Shown here in pieces: positions 34,688 through 44,180 of a stretch of 64,000 nucleotides of DNA. Source of the stretch: Pseudomonas fluorescens. Lineage in GTDB: Bacteria; Pseudomonadota; Gammaproteobacteria; Pseudomonadales; Pseudomonadaceae. Both the position numbers and the translations under genes were made by a program. Location of the stretch: contig NZ_LACH01000017.1 of NCBI RefSeq assembly GCF_000968015.1, positions 310,001-374,000 of the forward strand, read 5' to 3'. The notes under the pieces were generated by a model. It saw only the letters and a program-made list of their open reading frames with translations, was not told the origin of the DNA and did not search any database. Position 1 is the first letter of the stretch; each line of letters starts with the position of its first letter.

Positions 34688-35191
34688 TCAGGCGTCCTGG
34701 GCTGCGGCGTTCAAGCCCAGCTCACCCAGTACGCGACCGCGGGATTCGTCGTCGGCGAGAACGCCTTCGATGGCTTTGCGGAACGCAGGCGCGTTACCCA
34801 GCGGACCTTTGAGGGCCACCAGCGCGTCGCGCAGTTCCATCAGTTTTTTCAGCTCAGGCACTTGCTCGACCAGGCTGGCCGGGTTGAAGTCCTTCATCGA
34901 GTTGACGCGCAGTTGCACGCCCAGCTCTTCAGTGCTGCCCTCTTCCTGAAGGCGGTTCGGCACGTTCAACGTCAGGGTCAACTCTTGCTTGGCCAGCACT
35001 TCGTCGAAGGTCATCTTGTCGATGCTGATCGGCTTGCGATCTTCGACTTTGCGTTCGTCCTTGCGGTGGGTGTAGTCACCGATTGCCAGTAGTTTCAACG
35101 GCAGTTCAATTTCTTCCTGAGCACCACCGGTGGCAGGTTTGAAAGTGACGTTGATGCGTTCCTTGGGGGCTACCGAGCCTTCTTTGGCCAT
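34688..35191 (-). CDS. tssB: T6SS sheath small subunit TssB (VipA)
   Basis: A 167-residue protein starting MAKEGSVAPKERINVTFKPA. I use the ATG at 35191, which has AAGGAG nine bases upstream, instead of the longer frame reaching 35257. Family motifs include LPLKLLAIGDYT, ISIDKMTFDEVLA and SLVEQVPELKKLMELRDAL. TssB forms the sheath heterodimer with TssC. Confidence 0.96.
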   Translation of the reverse strand: MAKEGSVAPKERINVTFKPATGGAQEEIELPLKLLAIGDYTHRKDERKVEDRKPISIDKMTFDEVLAKQELTLTLNVPNRLQEEGSTEELGVQLRVNSMKDFNPASLVEQVPELKKLMELRDALVALKGPLGNAPAFRKAIEGVLADDESRGRVLGELGLNAAAQDA

Positions 35192-35223
35192 GGCTATTCT
35201 CCTTGCGGTTGTGGCCCTGGGGC

Positions 35224-36780
35224 CTATTCGAGTACCACTTCGAGATCGAGGTGGCACAGCCTGCGATAAATCTCTTCCTTGCGTTCACGTACGGCATGGT
35301 TCTGCGGTAACAACTCGCAGCAGCTATGCAGTAAATGCAGCACTTCCAGCGCAAGATCGGGCTCCCAGGCGTTCAGGCCTGAGTCCTGTAATGTTTGATC
35401 GAGGGTTTCGAGTTGGGTCTTGGCCAGTTCGTATTTCTTGGCCATGAAGCACAGCCGCGCGAGGGCGAACTGCCAGAAGAATCGGACGCGTCCGCCGTGG
35501 GCGCTTTGCAAGCCTTGTTTGAGGATCTGCACGGCGGCCTTGAGGCCGTCCTTGCGCAGGATCGGCAAGACTTCTTCCAGGGCTACTTCCCAGGCCGGCT
35601 GGCTGTCGGCGACTTCAACTTTGCGCGGTGCACTGGCGCTTTGCAGGTGCGGCATGACGTGGGCGCTGACCCAGGCGCGGGTGGCCGGATCAGCAAACGG
35701 GGCGCCGTCATGGAAACGCAATTCGATGATGCCGGGCAGGCGCTGAATCAAAAGCGCGAAGTGGATTTCCACTTCGCGCATAGCCATCTCGGCGTTGAGC
35801 CCCTGGAGGCACTCCCAAACCATTCGCTGGCCATCGAACCAGAACGGCGCCTTCGCCAGGCTCGCCTCCAGTTCCACCAGCAGATCGGCGTATTTGGCCT
35901 GGTCGTAACGGTCCTGGTAGGCCTTGAGCTTGTCGGCTGGCAACCCGCGCAGAACGGTGATCTGCTCGGCATTGCGCTCGGGCACCGCGTCGATGGGCAG
36001 CCACAACAGTGTGCGATTGAGGCGCAAGGCGCGCAGGTCGGTGGCTTTCTGCTTGAGCCACCAGGCACACAGCGGCCGCGCGCTTTCCTGCTGGGCGCGC
36101 AGGGCTTTATGGGCTTCTTTTTCGTTGTCGATCGGTGCGCCGGGGGTGAACAGTTGCGTGGCGGCTTGTTTGACCTGCGCCACCGCCGCGCCGACGACGC
36201 CAGGTTCCGGCTGATTGTCGGCGGCACGCTGGACCATGTTCTTCAGGCGGCGGGAGATCGGCAGCAGCAACGGCGCATCGTCGCCCAAGTGCCCGGTGCA
36301 AGCGGCATCGAGACCTTCAAGGTGTTCGACCAGCCGCCGGAACATCGGCAACTGCTCTTTGATCGCGACGTTTTCGGTCAGCACCTGCTCAAGACGCGGT
36401 ACCAACCAACTGATGGCAGCGGAGCGGGTGCGGGCCTTGTTCGGGTGCACTTCAGCCCAGTGGCTTTCGCACAGGTAGTGCAACAAACCGAGGCCGGCCA
36501 GCAGCCCTTGAAAGGATTCGCGCTGGTACAGCGCCCAGGTCAGCCAGGCGCCAACCCGCAAATCCTTGGACTGGGTGCGCAGGAGGCTTTCGCTGTTTTC
36601 GCGGATTTTCAGCCAGTCGATCTGACCGCTTTCGTGCATGGATTGGGCTTTGCCCAGCTCGCTTTCCAGCGCCTCATATTCGCTCGAAAAGCGAACATCC
36701 TCGCCCGCGAAATTCTCTTTGGAAACAGAGGCTTTTGCGAGGTCGAGGTAATGAGCAGAAAGTTTGCTTGAGTAGGACAT
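35224..36780 (-). CDS. tssA: T6SS assembly protein TssA
   Basis: A 518-residue protein with the ImpA N-terminal domain (VRFSSEYEALESELGKAQSM; WLTWALYQRESFQGLLAGLG) and a long helical C-terminal part, the length class of HsiA2. TssA caps the growing end and coordinates tail-tube and sheath polymerisation. It is the first gene of the minus-strand operon, so the promoter must lie in the 676-base region upstream. AAAGG sits six bases before the ATG. Confidence 0.94.
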   Translation of the reverse strand: MSYSSKLSAHYLDLAKASVSKENFAGEDVRFSSEYEALESELGKAQSMHESGQIDWLKIRENSESLLRTQSKDLRVGAWLTWALYQRESFQGLLAGLGLLHYLCESHWAEVHPNKARTRSAAISWLVPRLEQVLTENVAIKEQLPMFRRLVEHLEGLDAACTGHLGDDAPLLLPISRRLKNMVQRAADNQPEPGVVGAAVAQVKQAATQLFTPGAPIDNEKEAHKALRAQQESARPLCAWWLKQKATDLRALRLNRTLLWLPIDAVPERNAEQITVLRGLPADKLKAYQDRYDQAKYADLLVELEASLAKAPFWFDGQRMVWECLQGLNAEMAMREVEIHFALLIQRLPGIIELRFHDGAPFADPATRAWVSAHVMPHLQSASAPRKVEVADSQPAWEVALEEVLPILRKDGLKAAVQILKQGLQSAHGGRVRFFWQFALARLCFMAKKYELAKTQLETLDQTLQDSGLNAWEPDLALEVLHLLHSCCELLPQNHAVRERKEEIYRRLCHLDLEVVLE

Positions 36781-37456
36781 CCATGGCCTTTAGTTTGGAT
36801 TACGGTCATACGCCCATTGGAGTTCCAACGGCGTGAGACAGAATCAAAGAGCTGCGATGAGTCTCATCCAATTGAGATCGTGCTCTTACAAAGTGGGCGC
36901 ATCGTACTCACGATGATGGCCACTAGCAAGCATCTGATTAAACAATAAGACGAAGTGTGTTTATCACCCGTAGGAGATCACCCTATATGTAGCAAGGGAT
37001 TCCCCGAGGTCGTTTTAATATTTAATTGCTCAGTCTGTCGGCCTGAAACCATTGACGTAGAGCCGTCCCTTTCATCCCCCACGATTTTTGCCGTATTCAT
37101 TGCGCGTTCACTCCCTGACTCGGGGGTGAAGCATGCCAAAAATACAAAATTATGAATGTAGGAGCATTCCGAAATGTTACCGATATCAATGAATAAAACG
37201 ACGCGTGACAACAGCCAATAAGAAAAGTGCCATCATTGTGATAGCACTTTATATTTCAAGCAAAGTTCCAAAATGGAACTTTCGGTATCGCGGAAATTTC
37301 ATGCCGGGATTCAAGATCCCTCCTACATCAATACTTTGGATGCCTTGTTAGCGTGCACGGGATTTTGGCGATCTGCTCGGGCCAGGCACGACTCGGGCGT
37401 CGCGATTTTTTCTCTCTCAGCTTAAGGACGAGCTAAAGAAGCAAAGGGATAAGCGC
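36781..37456. promoter_or_regulatory. Divergent control region between tssA and vgrG-Tle1, with hairpins
   Basis: No convincing gene in 676 bases; short frames lack ribosome sites and family features. It must hold the promoters of the 33-kb T6SS operon and of the plus-strand vgrG fusion. Visible symmetric elements: GATGAGTCTCATC (36,856-36,868); a 9-bp stem TTCACTCCC/GGGGGTGAA (37,107-37,130); AAAGTGC...GCACTTT with inner ATCA/TGAT (37,224-37,250); and AAAGTTCCA/TGGAACTTT (37,262-37,282). I could not find a clear sigma-54 GG-N10-GC site. Confidence 0.55.
37224..37250. terminator. Terminator-like hairpin
   Basis: AAAGTGC-C-ATCA-TTG-TGAT-A-GCACTTT: eleven pairs and one mismatch, with A-rich sequence before it and TTTATATTT after it. 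Such symmetry resembles a bidirectional rho-independent terminator, but no annotated gene ends here, so it may end a small untranslated RNA transcribed from the left part of the gap. Confidence 0.5.
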
Positions 37457-40400
37457 ATGTTCGCACCGGCCAATGCTGCCCACTTCACCCTTGTGATCCC
37501 GACGGTTCGCAACGATTTTAAAGTGCTGGCCTTTGAAGGCACTGAAACCATCAGCGCGTTGTACTCAATCAACGTCGATCTGGTCAGCGAGTACCCGGAT
37601 ATCGATCTGGAGACCCTGCTTCACCATCCTGCATTTCTGCAATTTGGCCATCATGGCGAAGGTATTCATGGCCATATCGCAGGGGTGTCCGTGGGCGATG
37701 TCGGTAAGCGCCTGACCCGCTATCGCGTGAACCTGGTGCCGGCACTGCATTACTTGCAGTTCAGCCAGGATCAGAGAATTTTCCAAGGTCAGACGGTGCC
37801 GCAAATCATCGCCCAGGTCCTCAAGGGGCACGGCATTCAGGCCGATGCATTTACCTTCCACGTCAAAACAAGTCCCCCGCGCGAATACTGCACTCAATAC
37901 CGGGAAAATGATTTGGAGTTCGTCCTGCGGCTCTGCGCCGAAGATGGCATTACGTGGCATCACCAGCATTCCCCGGAAGGCCATGCGCTGGTGTTTACCG
38001 ATGACCAGACATACTTCCCCAAATTGGGCGAAACCCCTTATCAGCAAGACGCGGGCATGGTGGCGGAACATCCGGTCGTCAGCCAGTTTTCCATGGGTTT
38101 CAAAACCCGCCCCAGCATCGTTACCCGCCGTGACTACGACCTGAAACGCCCAAACGCATTGCTGGAAAGTCGCTTTACCGCTGAGTTCGACCCCAAGCTG
38201 GAAGACTATAGCTACCCGCTACCATTGGAGAGCGAAAAACGCGGTAACCAACTGGCCCAGCAGGCACTGGAGCGGCACCGGGTCGATTATCAGTTGGCGG
38301 AGGGAAAAAGCGACCAGCCGACGCTGCGCTGCGGCCATTTTTTCGGCCTGACGAGATGCCCACACGAAACGCTCAACGATCTATGGCTGCCGCTCAGCTC
38401 AGCGTCACCCACTTTGGAAAGCAGCCACAAGTGCTCGAAGAGTCAGTCACCAGCGCGACCGAAACAGAGGACGGCTTTACTCAGGGCTACCGAAATAGCT
38501 TCAGCGCGATTCCCTGGGATGTGTTTTATCGGGCACCGATGCCTGCACCAAGACCCATGCTGAATTGCCAGACCGCCCGCGTCACCGGGCCTGTCGGTGA
38601 AGAGATTTACTGCGATGAATTCGGGCGCGTCAAAGTCAAATTTCACTGGGACCGGTCTCAACGCAACACTGAAAACAGCAGTTGCTGGCTGCGGGTAGCG
38701 TCCAGTTGGGCGGGGGACAACTTTGGCACAGTGATCATTCCGCGCATCGGGATGGAAGTCCTCGTCACCTACCTTGAAGGCAATCCTGACTACCCGCTGA
38801 TCACTGGTTGCCTGATCAACAAGGTCACGCCACCGGCCTACCCATTGCCCGAAAACAAAACCAAAACTGTACTTCGTACCCACAGCTCTCCCACTACGGG
38901 TGGCTATAACGAATTGTCGATGGACGATCGCGCTGGCGATGAGTTGGTCCACCTGCGTGCTCAGCGGGATATGGAACAGAAGGTCGGGAACGACAGCCGG
39001 ATTGAGGTGGGTAATGAGAGTCGAGTCACCATCAAGGGTGACCGTATTACGGTGCTGGGATCTGAAGAGCACCTCACTATCACGTCGGATCGAAAAATCC
39101 AGGTAAGCGGTAACGACTACCTGCATGTCTCTGGCGACAGCCACACCAGAGCCGATGAAACGCTGGTTATCGAAGCCGGTCAGCACGTGCACATCAAGGC
39201 CGGCGCACACCTTGTGATAGATGCAGGTGAGAGCCTTTCCATAAAGGTCGGCGATCAACACATCGTGCTCAACTCCGACGGTATTTTCAGTAGTAGCGCG
39301 ATTGAGGTCGGCGGTTCTCCTGCGCCCGGCACGGCCGCACATACATTGCTTCAGGGGGCAGCGGCAGGCCTGTTGGTATCCGTCGCGCCTGAGCCTGCGC
39401 CATCGAAAGAGAATGAATCGGATGAGCTGGAGGAAGAGGAGGAAGAAGTCGAAGAAGAAGGGATTACTTTGCGGATCGGGGTGTTTTTTGATGGCACTGG
39501 GAATAACCGATCCAACAGTGAAATGGTTGCCGGGTGTTATGCGCGGGATGTAAATCTGGTGGAGGAGGCTGAGGATATTCCGCGGTTTTGTCAGGCGCAT
39601 GGGTATGACGTTCAGGGGAACACGCCGGATAACAGTTTTGGGAATGACACGAGTAATGTGGCGAAGCTGTATGACCTGTACACCGATGACAGTAAGCGGT
39701 TATTGGCTGATGACGAAACCATAGGTTTCATCCCCGTTTATCTGGATGGCATCGGTACGAGCAGTGGTGAAGGGGATTCACGTTTTTCACTGGCGACCGG
39801 CGCAGGCGCCTACGGCGTGCTGGCGAGAGTTGGGCAAAGTCCCTCGCTCATAAGACAAAAGCTTCGGGAGTTTCAGCAGAGCAACCCGGAAAGGAAAATT
39901 GAGCGAGTGGAGCTCGATGTTTTTGGCTTCAGTCGAGGAGCCGCCGCGGCTCGGCACTTCGCAAATGAAGTCATGAAGGGCAACCAAAGTATTCTGGCTT
40001 CGACCCTGACAGATGCTCCCGGTTTTGTTGAGGGCTTTAACTGGTGCGCCAATACGGATGTCTCTATCAACTTTATCGGCATCTTCGACACCGCTGCCGC
40101 AGTAGGCAGCATCACTGACGGTGACTTTAGCGTCCACGACGCCAACAACCCCGGTGTTAACTTGTATCTAGCGCCCGATGTGGCAAAAAAGGTCGTGCAT
40201 TTGGTGGCGCGGGACGAGCGCCGCCATAACTTCTCACTCAACAGCGCCGGCGCTACTGATATCGAGCTGCCCGGCGTCCACTCCGACTTGGGTGGCGGGT
40301 ATATACCAAACTTCATTGAAAGAGTTCTGCTTAGCAAGCCGCGCTGCAGCCGCGACATGGAACTTTACGAGCCTTCCACAGCGTCAACCGCCTATCGTTG

Positions 40401-40887
40401 GGCTCAGCAAGAGCTAGGTCGCCTTCAGGATCAACTCAATCTGTATGGGCTAACACTGAAGGTGAAAACCTGGGCGGTGGAGATGACTGGCAACGCAAAA
40501 GGCGACAGATCCAAATCGAAAAATGTCTATGCAGCGGTCCACAGCGAGCGGACTGTGCGCAACGATCTGGCGTTGATTTACCTGAGAATCATGCGCGAGT
40601 TGGGGGCCAGGCACGACGTCCCGTTTAAGGTTATTGACGAAGAGGATCAAACGTACGCATTACCGACAGAGCTGAAATCGATTGCCGAAAAACTGATGGC
40701 TTATGCGTTAGGCGACACTCGCCGCACGAGCCTGAGCTTCGACGAAGAGGAACTGCTCTACCGCCGCTACATCCATCTGTCTGCCAACTGGAATGCTGCC
40801 AAAGGCTGGAACAACAGCGATCTGAACATCGTGTTTATCAATCGACCCGCCGAAAACTATAAACGCGTGGTGCATCCTAATGCGTAA
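37457..40887 (+). pseudogene. vgrG: vgrG fused to Tle1-type (DUF2235) phospholipase, frameshifted by 5-bp duplication
   Basis: Two frames, 37,457-38,563 and 38,356-40,887, together encode one protein. CTCAG occurs twice in tandem at 38,393-38,402; removing one copy gives a continuous 1,141-residue frame in which NDLWLPLSVTHFGKQPQVLE lines up without gaps with the other VgrG (NDLWLLTEIFHEGKQPQVLE). Repaired layout: gp27/gp5-like VgrG to about residue 640, a Glu-rich linker at about 656-666, then a DUF2235/Tle1 domain starting TLRIGVFFDGTGNNRSN with nucleophile S824 in GFSRGAA, D876 in GIFDTAA and H940 in GVHSDLGGGY. Tle1 enzymes are T6SS phospholipases. As read, the spike is separated from the toxin, so the gene is inactive unless phase-corrected or a sequencing error is present. 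AAGGGA precedes the ATG. Confidence 0.9.
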
Positions 40888-41566
40888 GCGCTCATACATG
40901 CTTAAGACCGGCTTTGCGCTGCTATTCGCGTTATTGGGAGGATGTGCCTCTGTCGAGAGCAGATCACTACCTTATGACGCGTGGAGCCTTGATTTTTTTT
41001 CGCCTGACTATATGGAAGTCTGGATCGAAACGGTCAGTGTCGTTGATATCAATGAGCGCGTGTTCCTTCGCGCGGGCAGCGGTATACCGGCTATGGGGTA
41101 TCCACGCGCAATGAGCAAAGGCATACCGTCTGAGCTGAGAGGAAAACCAGCGGGATGGCGAGAGAATCCAGGAGGAAAGGGTCGGTATGTGACTGGCGCT
41201 GACCTGCCTCGTTTGGTCTATGTGCGCTGGCAGTCCATGGCCGAACCACAGACCTATGAAGCCTACATCGAGATTACTGAATCAGTCAGACAGTTAATGC
41301 GTAAACGCGAGGACGTATTTTGCGCATTTGACGGCAAGGTCATAACGGACTATCGACAACTGCTTGTGGTTGGCTTGGCCCCTGGAGGTATCGCCAAAGT
41401 CTGGGTAAAGGGCCCTTGCCTCTCGGCGACGGAGGTCACCCGAGTCCAAGGCACGATCAGTTCCAAAGGCCCCTACGGGGGCACGTCCAATGGAAAACAT
41501 CGGCCGCTTTCAGAAGAGTCCAAAGCCTATATCGAAAAGTTCGGAATCCCCTATGGAAGTTGGTGA
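40880..41566 (+). CDS. DUF2931 lipoprotein, probable immunity protein of the VgrG-Tle1 toxin
   Basis: A 228-residue protein whose signal peptide ends in the lipobox LGGC (TGFALLFALLGGCASVESRS). The mature part has the DUF2931 pattern: LPYDAWSLDFFSPDYMEVWI, RLVYVRWQSMAEPQTYEAYI, DYRQLLVVGLAPGGIAKVWV. DUF2931 lipoproteins are found next to Tle1-type effectors and act in the periplasm as immunity proteins. The start overlaps the toxin stop by 8 bases, so it is translationally coupled. It remains intact although the toxin frame is broken, which is expected if loss of immunity is harmful while siblings may still fire. Confidence 0.8.
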   Translation: MRKRSYMLKTGFALLFALLGGCASVESRSLPYDAWSLDFFSPDYMEVWIETVSVVDINERVFLRAGSGIPAMGYPRAMSKGIPSELRGKPAGWRENPGGKGRYVTGADLPRLVYVRWQSMAEPQTYEAYIEITESVRQLMRKREDVFCAFDGKVITDYRQLLVVGLAPGGIAKVWVKGPCLSATEVTRVQGTISSKGPYGGTSNGKHRPLSEESKAYIEKFGIPYGSW

Positions 41567-41794
41567 GGCGTGCCAAGACCGCAATGATTAAACATCGCCT
41601 GAGAGTGCTTGTTTAAAAGCCTTTTAGGTAACGTCGTGAAAGCTACAACTCCTTGCGCCGTTGCCTACGGCTACGCCAGAATCCGCCGGCTTGTGCGCCT
41701 TGGGGGCGGTCGGTAACTTGATTCTCGTCACTGCCCATCAGTGATCGGGTTTAGTCGCTCGCTGGTAATTGAAGTTGCACAAGCTTCTGTCAGA
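41567..41794. other. Intergenic stretch before leader copy B
   Basis: 228 bases with no gene seen. It contains short G+C-rich imperfect repeats (GCCGTTGCCTACGGC at about 41,657-41,672; CCGCCGGCTTGTGCGCC) but no clear T-tract terminator for the DUF2931 gene. A promoter for the structured RNA and DUF6124 gene probably lies near its right end. Confidence 0.4.
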
Positions 41795-41940
41795 CAGGTA
41801 TTTCCTACCTGCATTTGATGGTGGCTGTGCGTAGGGCACCTTCGGGTGCGCCGGCTTCTTCAATTCCCCGGTCCGACTAACCTGCGTACAGCTGCCACCC
41901 CTTCGTTTAGTCGGCGAAGTGTTGTCAGCATCATTCAAGG
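41795..41940 (+). ncRNA. Structured leader RNA, copy B (upstream of second DUF6124 gene)
   Basis: Second copy of the element at 3,090. Hairpin CAGGTA-TTTCC-TACCTG (41,795-41,811); main stem GGTGGCTGTGCG (41,820-41,831) with CGTACAGCTGCC (41,885-41,896); inner UUCG hairpin GCACC-TTCG-GGTGC (41,836-41,849). Compared with copy A, both sides of the inner hairpin differ yet still pair (AGACC/GGTCT becomes GCACC/GGTGC), direct covariation evidence. Downstream, CTTCG and CGAAG can pair in both copies. Family identity (possibly C4-like) is from memory and unverified. Confidence 0.65.
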
Positions 41941-41951
41941 AATTGAAGATC

Positions 41952-42335
41952 ATGTTCAAGGTCACACCAAACCCGCCGGACACCGACCCAATCTCCCCCT
42001 ACGAAAGCCCCGATTCAAACAAACTCAACGAAGCCGCCGAGCGCGCCCTCGACCATCACTTCCCGCCAGCCGACCCCAAACCACCAAAACGCAACGGCCA
42101 GCTCTTCAGCGTCTGCCCGGGTATCCACCCTGAAACCCTTCTCGCCAATGCCTCGGAAGATTTGCTGTCCATCAGCGCCATCGCCGCCAACCTCGCCGAC
42201 GATGTGGACGGTTCCCGCCGCTCCGTAGCCTTGGCGCTCAGCCGCATGGCTGACGGGGTGCATTTGTTGGTGGAGAGAATGCTGGATCATCTGGATGAGC
42301 CGGAAATGGCAGCGATACTCGCCAGGCAGTCGTAA
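41952..42335 (+). CDS. DUF6124 family protein, right copy
   Basis: A 127-residue paralogue of the left-edge protein. I use the ATG at 41952 (AAGGA upstream) over an extension to 41919. Shared blocks: TPNPP, SPYESPDSNKLNEAAERALD, ETLLANASEDLLSISAIAA, GSRRSVALALSRMADGVHLL. The two proteins are of identical length and differ mainly in the central linker and tails. No transmembrane segment or catalytic motif is visible; the helical C-terminal half suggests a small interaction domain. It lies at the right boundary of the T6SS island, in the same orientation as the left copy, and is followed by the HU terminator of the core genome. Confidence 0.8.
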   Translation: MFKVTPNPPDTDPISPYESPDSNKLNEAAERALDHHFPPADPKPPKRNGQLFSVCPGIHPETLLANASEDLLSISAIAANLADDVDGSRRSVALALSRMADGVHLLVERMLDHLDEPEMAAILARQS

Positions 42336-42467
42336 ACCCTGAGTGCACGGTGAGCCTGACGCACCGCATTTTCTGATATTACGACTGCTTCGCAGCCGAA
42401 CGCAGGCTTCGTCAGCTGCTACACGGATCGCGTCTTGGCTTAAGTGATTGGCGTTACCCTCGCCCCA

Positions 42468-42511
42468 TAAAAAAATGGGCACCCAACCTCGTTGGCGTGC
42501 CCATTTTTTAT
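42468..42511. terminator. Bidirectional rho-independent terminator
   Basis: AAAAAAATGGGCACCCAACC ... GGCGTGCCCATTTTTTAT forms a stem of AAAAATGGGCAC/GTGCCCATTTTT with a loop containing CCAACCTCGTTGG. A- and T-tracts on both sides allow termination on either strand: of the HU gene on the minus strand and of the DUF6124 transcript on the plus strand. Confidence 0.9.
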
Positions 42512-42545
42512 TCCGCTCACCCGCTACGCGGGAAGTCGGTGCGTG

Positions 42546-42821
42546 TTACGGATTAACGCTGTCTTTCAACGACTTGCCTGGCTTGAACGCAACAGTGTTG
42601 CTGGCCTTGATTTTGACGGGCTCACCGGTTTGCGGGTTTTTGCCGGTGCGGGCACCGCGATGGCGTTGCAGGAAGGTACCGAAGCCCACCAGCGTAACGC
42701 TGTCCTTGCGGTGCAGAGCGCCGGTGATTTCTTCGAGAACGGCGTTGAGAACGCGGTTGGCCTGCTCTTTGGTGAGGTCTGCTTTTTCAGCAATTGCAGC
42801 GGCGAGTTCTGGTTTACGCAT
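42546..42821 (-). CDS. hup: HU-family nucleoid DNA-binding protein
   Basis: A 91-residue HU/IHF-type protein: N-terminal KPELAAAIAEKADLTKEQAN, then VLEEITGALHRKDSVTLVGF, the DNA-binding arm GARTGKNPQTGEPVKIKAS and NTVAFKPGKSLKD. It bends and compacts DNA as a dimer. In P. aeruginosa an HU gene lies right after the SCP2-like gene, so here it marks the right-hand core boundary of the inserted T6SS region. About 190 bases of promoter-containing DNA separate it from the convergent-side reductase gene. Confidence 0.93.
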   Translation of the reverse strand: MRKPELAAAIAEKADLTKEQANRVLNAVLEEITGALHRKDSVTLVGFGTFLQRHRGARTGKNPQTGEPVKIKASNTVAFKPGKSLKDSVNP

Positions 42822-43013
42822 TAGTGAAGCCCCTTTGACGGTTTTTTGTTGTTATGTCCGTGCTGTTCTCGTTGGAACAGCGCCCAAAGCGCCGCAGATG
42901 CTCTACTCTGCGGCAGACGGGAGTGAGAATGGCACGCAGCGAAGAGCCGCGCCAGTCTCGGCGCGACCTTTGTAAGGGCAAAAGAGGGGTGATTCCGACA
43001 GAACGACCGGTAT

Positions 43014-44162
43014 TTACGCCAGCAGTGCCGGAAGCTCTTTGTTCAGGGCCAGTTTTTCCATCACGGCCGCGCCTGTCAGGGCATAACCCAGCAGTTTGCC
43101 GCCGGCATCGCGGCACAATACCTTGATGTCCGCGCCCTGCCCTTCGACTGTCCAGACGCCCTCCAAACCCCGTGGTGGCGGTGAAACCACCAAGGGGCAG
43201 ACCGGCGTTTTAACGGTGATGGGCATCGGGCCATAACTCACCGCCGTCGGGTTTCCGGCGAGGGTCTGGGCCAGCGCTCTCGCACAGCTCATGAGGGGCA
43301 TGACGTACAACAGATTCAGCCCATCGACTTCGGCGCAGTCGCCCAAGGCATAGATATTGGCGTGGGAGGTTTTCAGGTGGCGATCGACCACCACGCCGCG
43401 ATTGACCTGCACACCGGCCGCCGCCGCCAGGTCGATGCGTGGACGCAGGCCAATGGCCGACACCACCACATCGCAAGGGATCACCTGGCCATCGGACAGA
43501 TGCGCTTCCAGTCCGTCAGCGACGCGCTGCAAGCGATTGAGTACCGGCCCGAGGTGGAAGCGTGCGCCCAGGCTTTCCAGCCCTGCCTGGACCGCAGCGG
43601 CCGCCGCCGGGTGCAACAGGGTCGGCATGACCTGCTCACACGGTGCAACCAGTTGCACCTCATAGCCGCCAAGGATCAGGTCGTTGGCGAACTCGCAGCC
43701 GATCAGGCCGGCGCCGAGCAGCAACACCCGACGTTTGCCGGCCGCCGCTGTGCGAAAGCGCGCGTAATCTTCCAGGTCGTTGATCGGGAAGACTGCGTCA
43801 GCCGCGTCGCCTTCGATCGGCACTCGCACGGTTTCCGCGCCCCAAGCGAGGATCAGGTCACGGTAAAACACCGCTTCCTCACCGATCCACAAGCGTTTGT
43901 GGCCCGGATCGATGCCGCTGATACGCGTGTGTGTACGCACTTCGGCCTTCAACTGCTCGGCCATGGTGCCCGGTTCGGCCATACTCAGGCCGTCGGCGTC
44001 TTTGTTTTTGCCGAAGCCGGTGGAGAGCATCGGCTTGGAGTAGGAGCGTCCGTCATCGGCAGTAATCAGCAGCAGCGGGGTTTCGCCATCGAGTTTGCGA
44101 AACTCCCGGGCCAGGTTGTAGCCAGCCAGCCCGGTACCGACGATCACGACAGGTGCGTTCAT
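43014..44162 (-). CDS. rubB: Rubredoxin-NAD(+) reductase
   Basis: A 382-residue FAD-dependent pyridine nucleotide oxidoreductase. FAD site [13 protein letters not shown] at the N-terminus, NAD site [14 protein letters not shown] at about residues 148-161, and the second FAD motif [12 protein letters not shown]. It passes electrons from NAD(P)H to rubredoxin, which is encoded 18 bases upstream in the same operon. In pseudomonads this pair serves alkane oxidation or oxidative-stress defence; no alkane hydroxylase is in this window, so the acceptor is unknown. Confidence 0.9.
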   Translation of the reverse strand: MNAPVVIVGTGLAGYNLAREFRKLDGETPLLLITADDGRSYSKPMLSTGFGKNKDADGLSMAEPGTMAEQLKAEVRTHTRISGIDPGHKRLWIGEEAVFYRDLILAWGAETVRVPIEGDAADAVFPINDLEDYARFRTAAAGKRRVLLLGAGLIGCEFANDLILGGYEVQLVAPCEQVMPTLLHPAAAAAVQAGLESLGARFHLGPVLNRLQRVADGLEAHLSDGQVIPCDVVVSAIGLRPRIDLAAAAGVQVNRGVVVDRHLKTSHANIYALGDCAEVDGLNLLYVMPLMSCARALAQTLAGNPTAVSYGPMPITVKTPVCPLVVSPPPRGLEGVWTVEGQGADIKVLCRDAGGKLLGYALTGAAVMEKLALNKELPALLA

Positions 44163-44180
44163 TCCTTACTCCTCAGTTAT

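Noticed and set aside
36955..37211. Short open frames on both strands (66 and 77 residues) in the tssA-vgrG gap
   Set aside because: No ribosome site, no family features, and they overlap the inverted repeats.
37380..37405. Possible sigma-54 promoter (GGCACGACTCGGGC) before the vgrG fusion
   Set aside because: The -12 half lacks TTGC and only the GG/GC pair fits loosely; too weak to annotate.
38356..40887. Second half of the vgrG fusion as an independent gene, or programmed frameshifting
   Set aside because: The apparent ATG at 38,356 lies inside the first frame without a ribosome site, and there is no slippery heptamer at the junction; the perfect CTCAG tandem copy explains the shift more simply.
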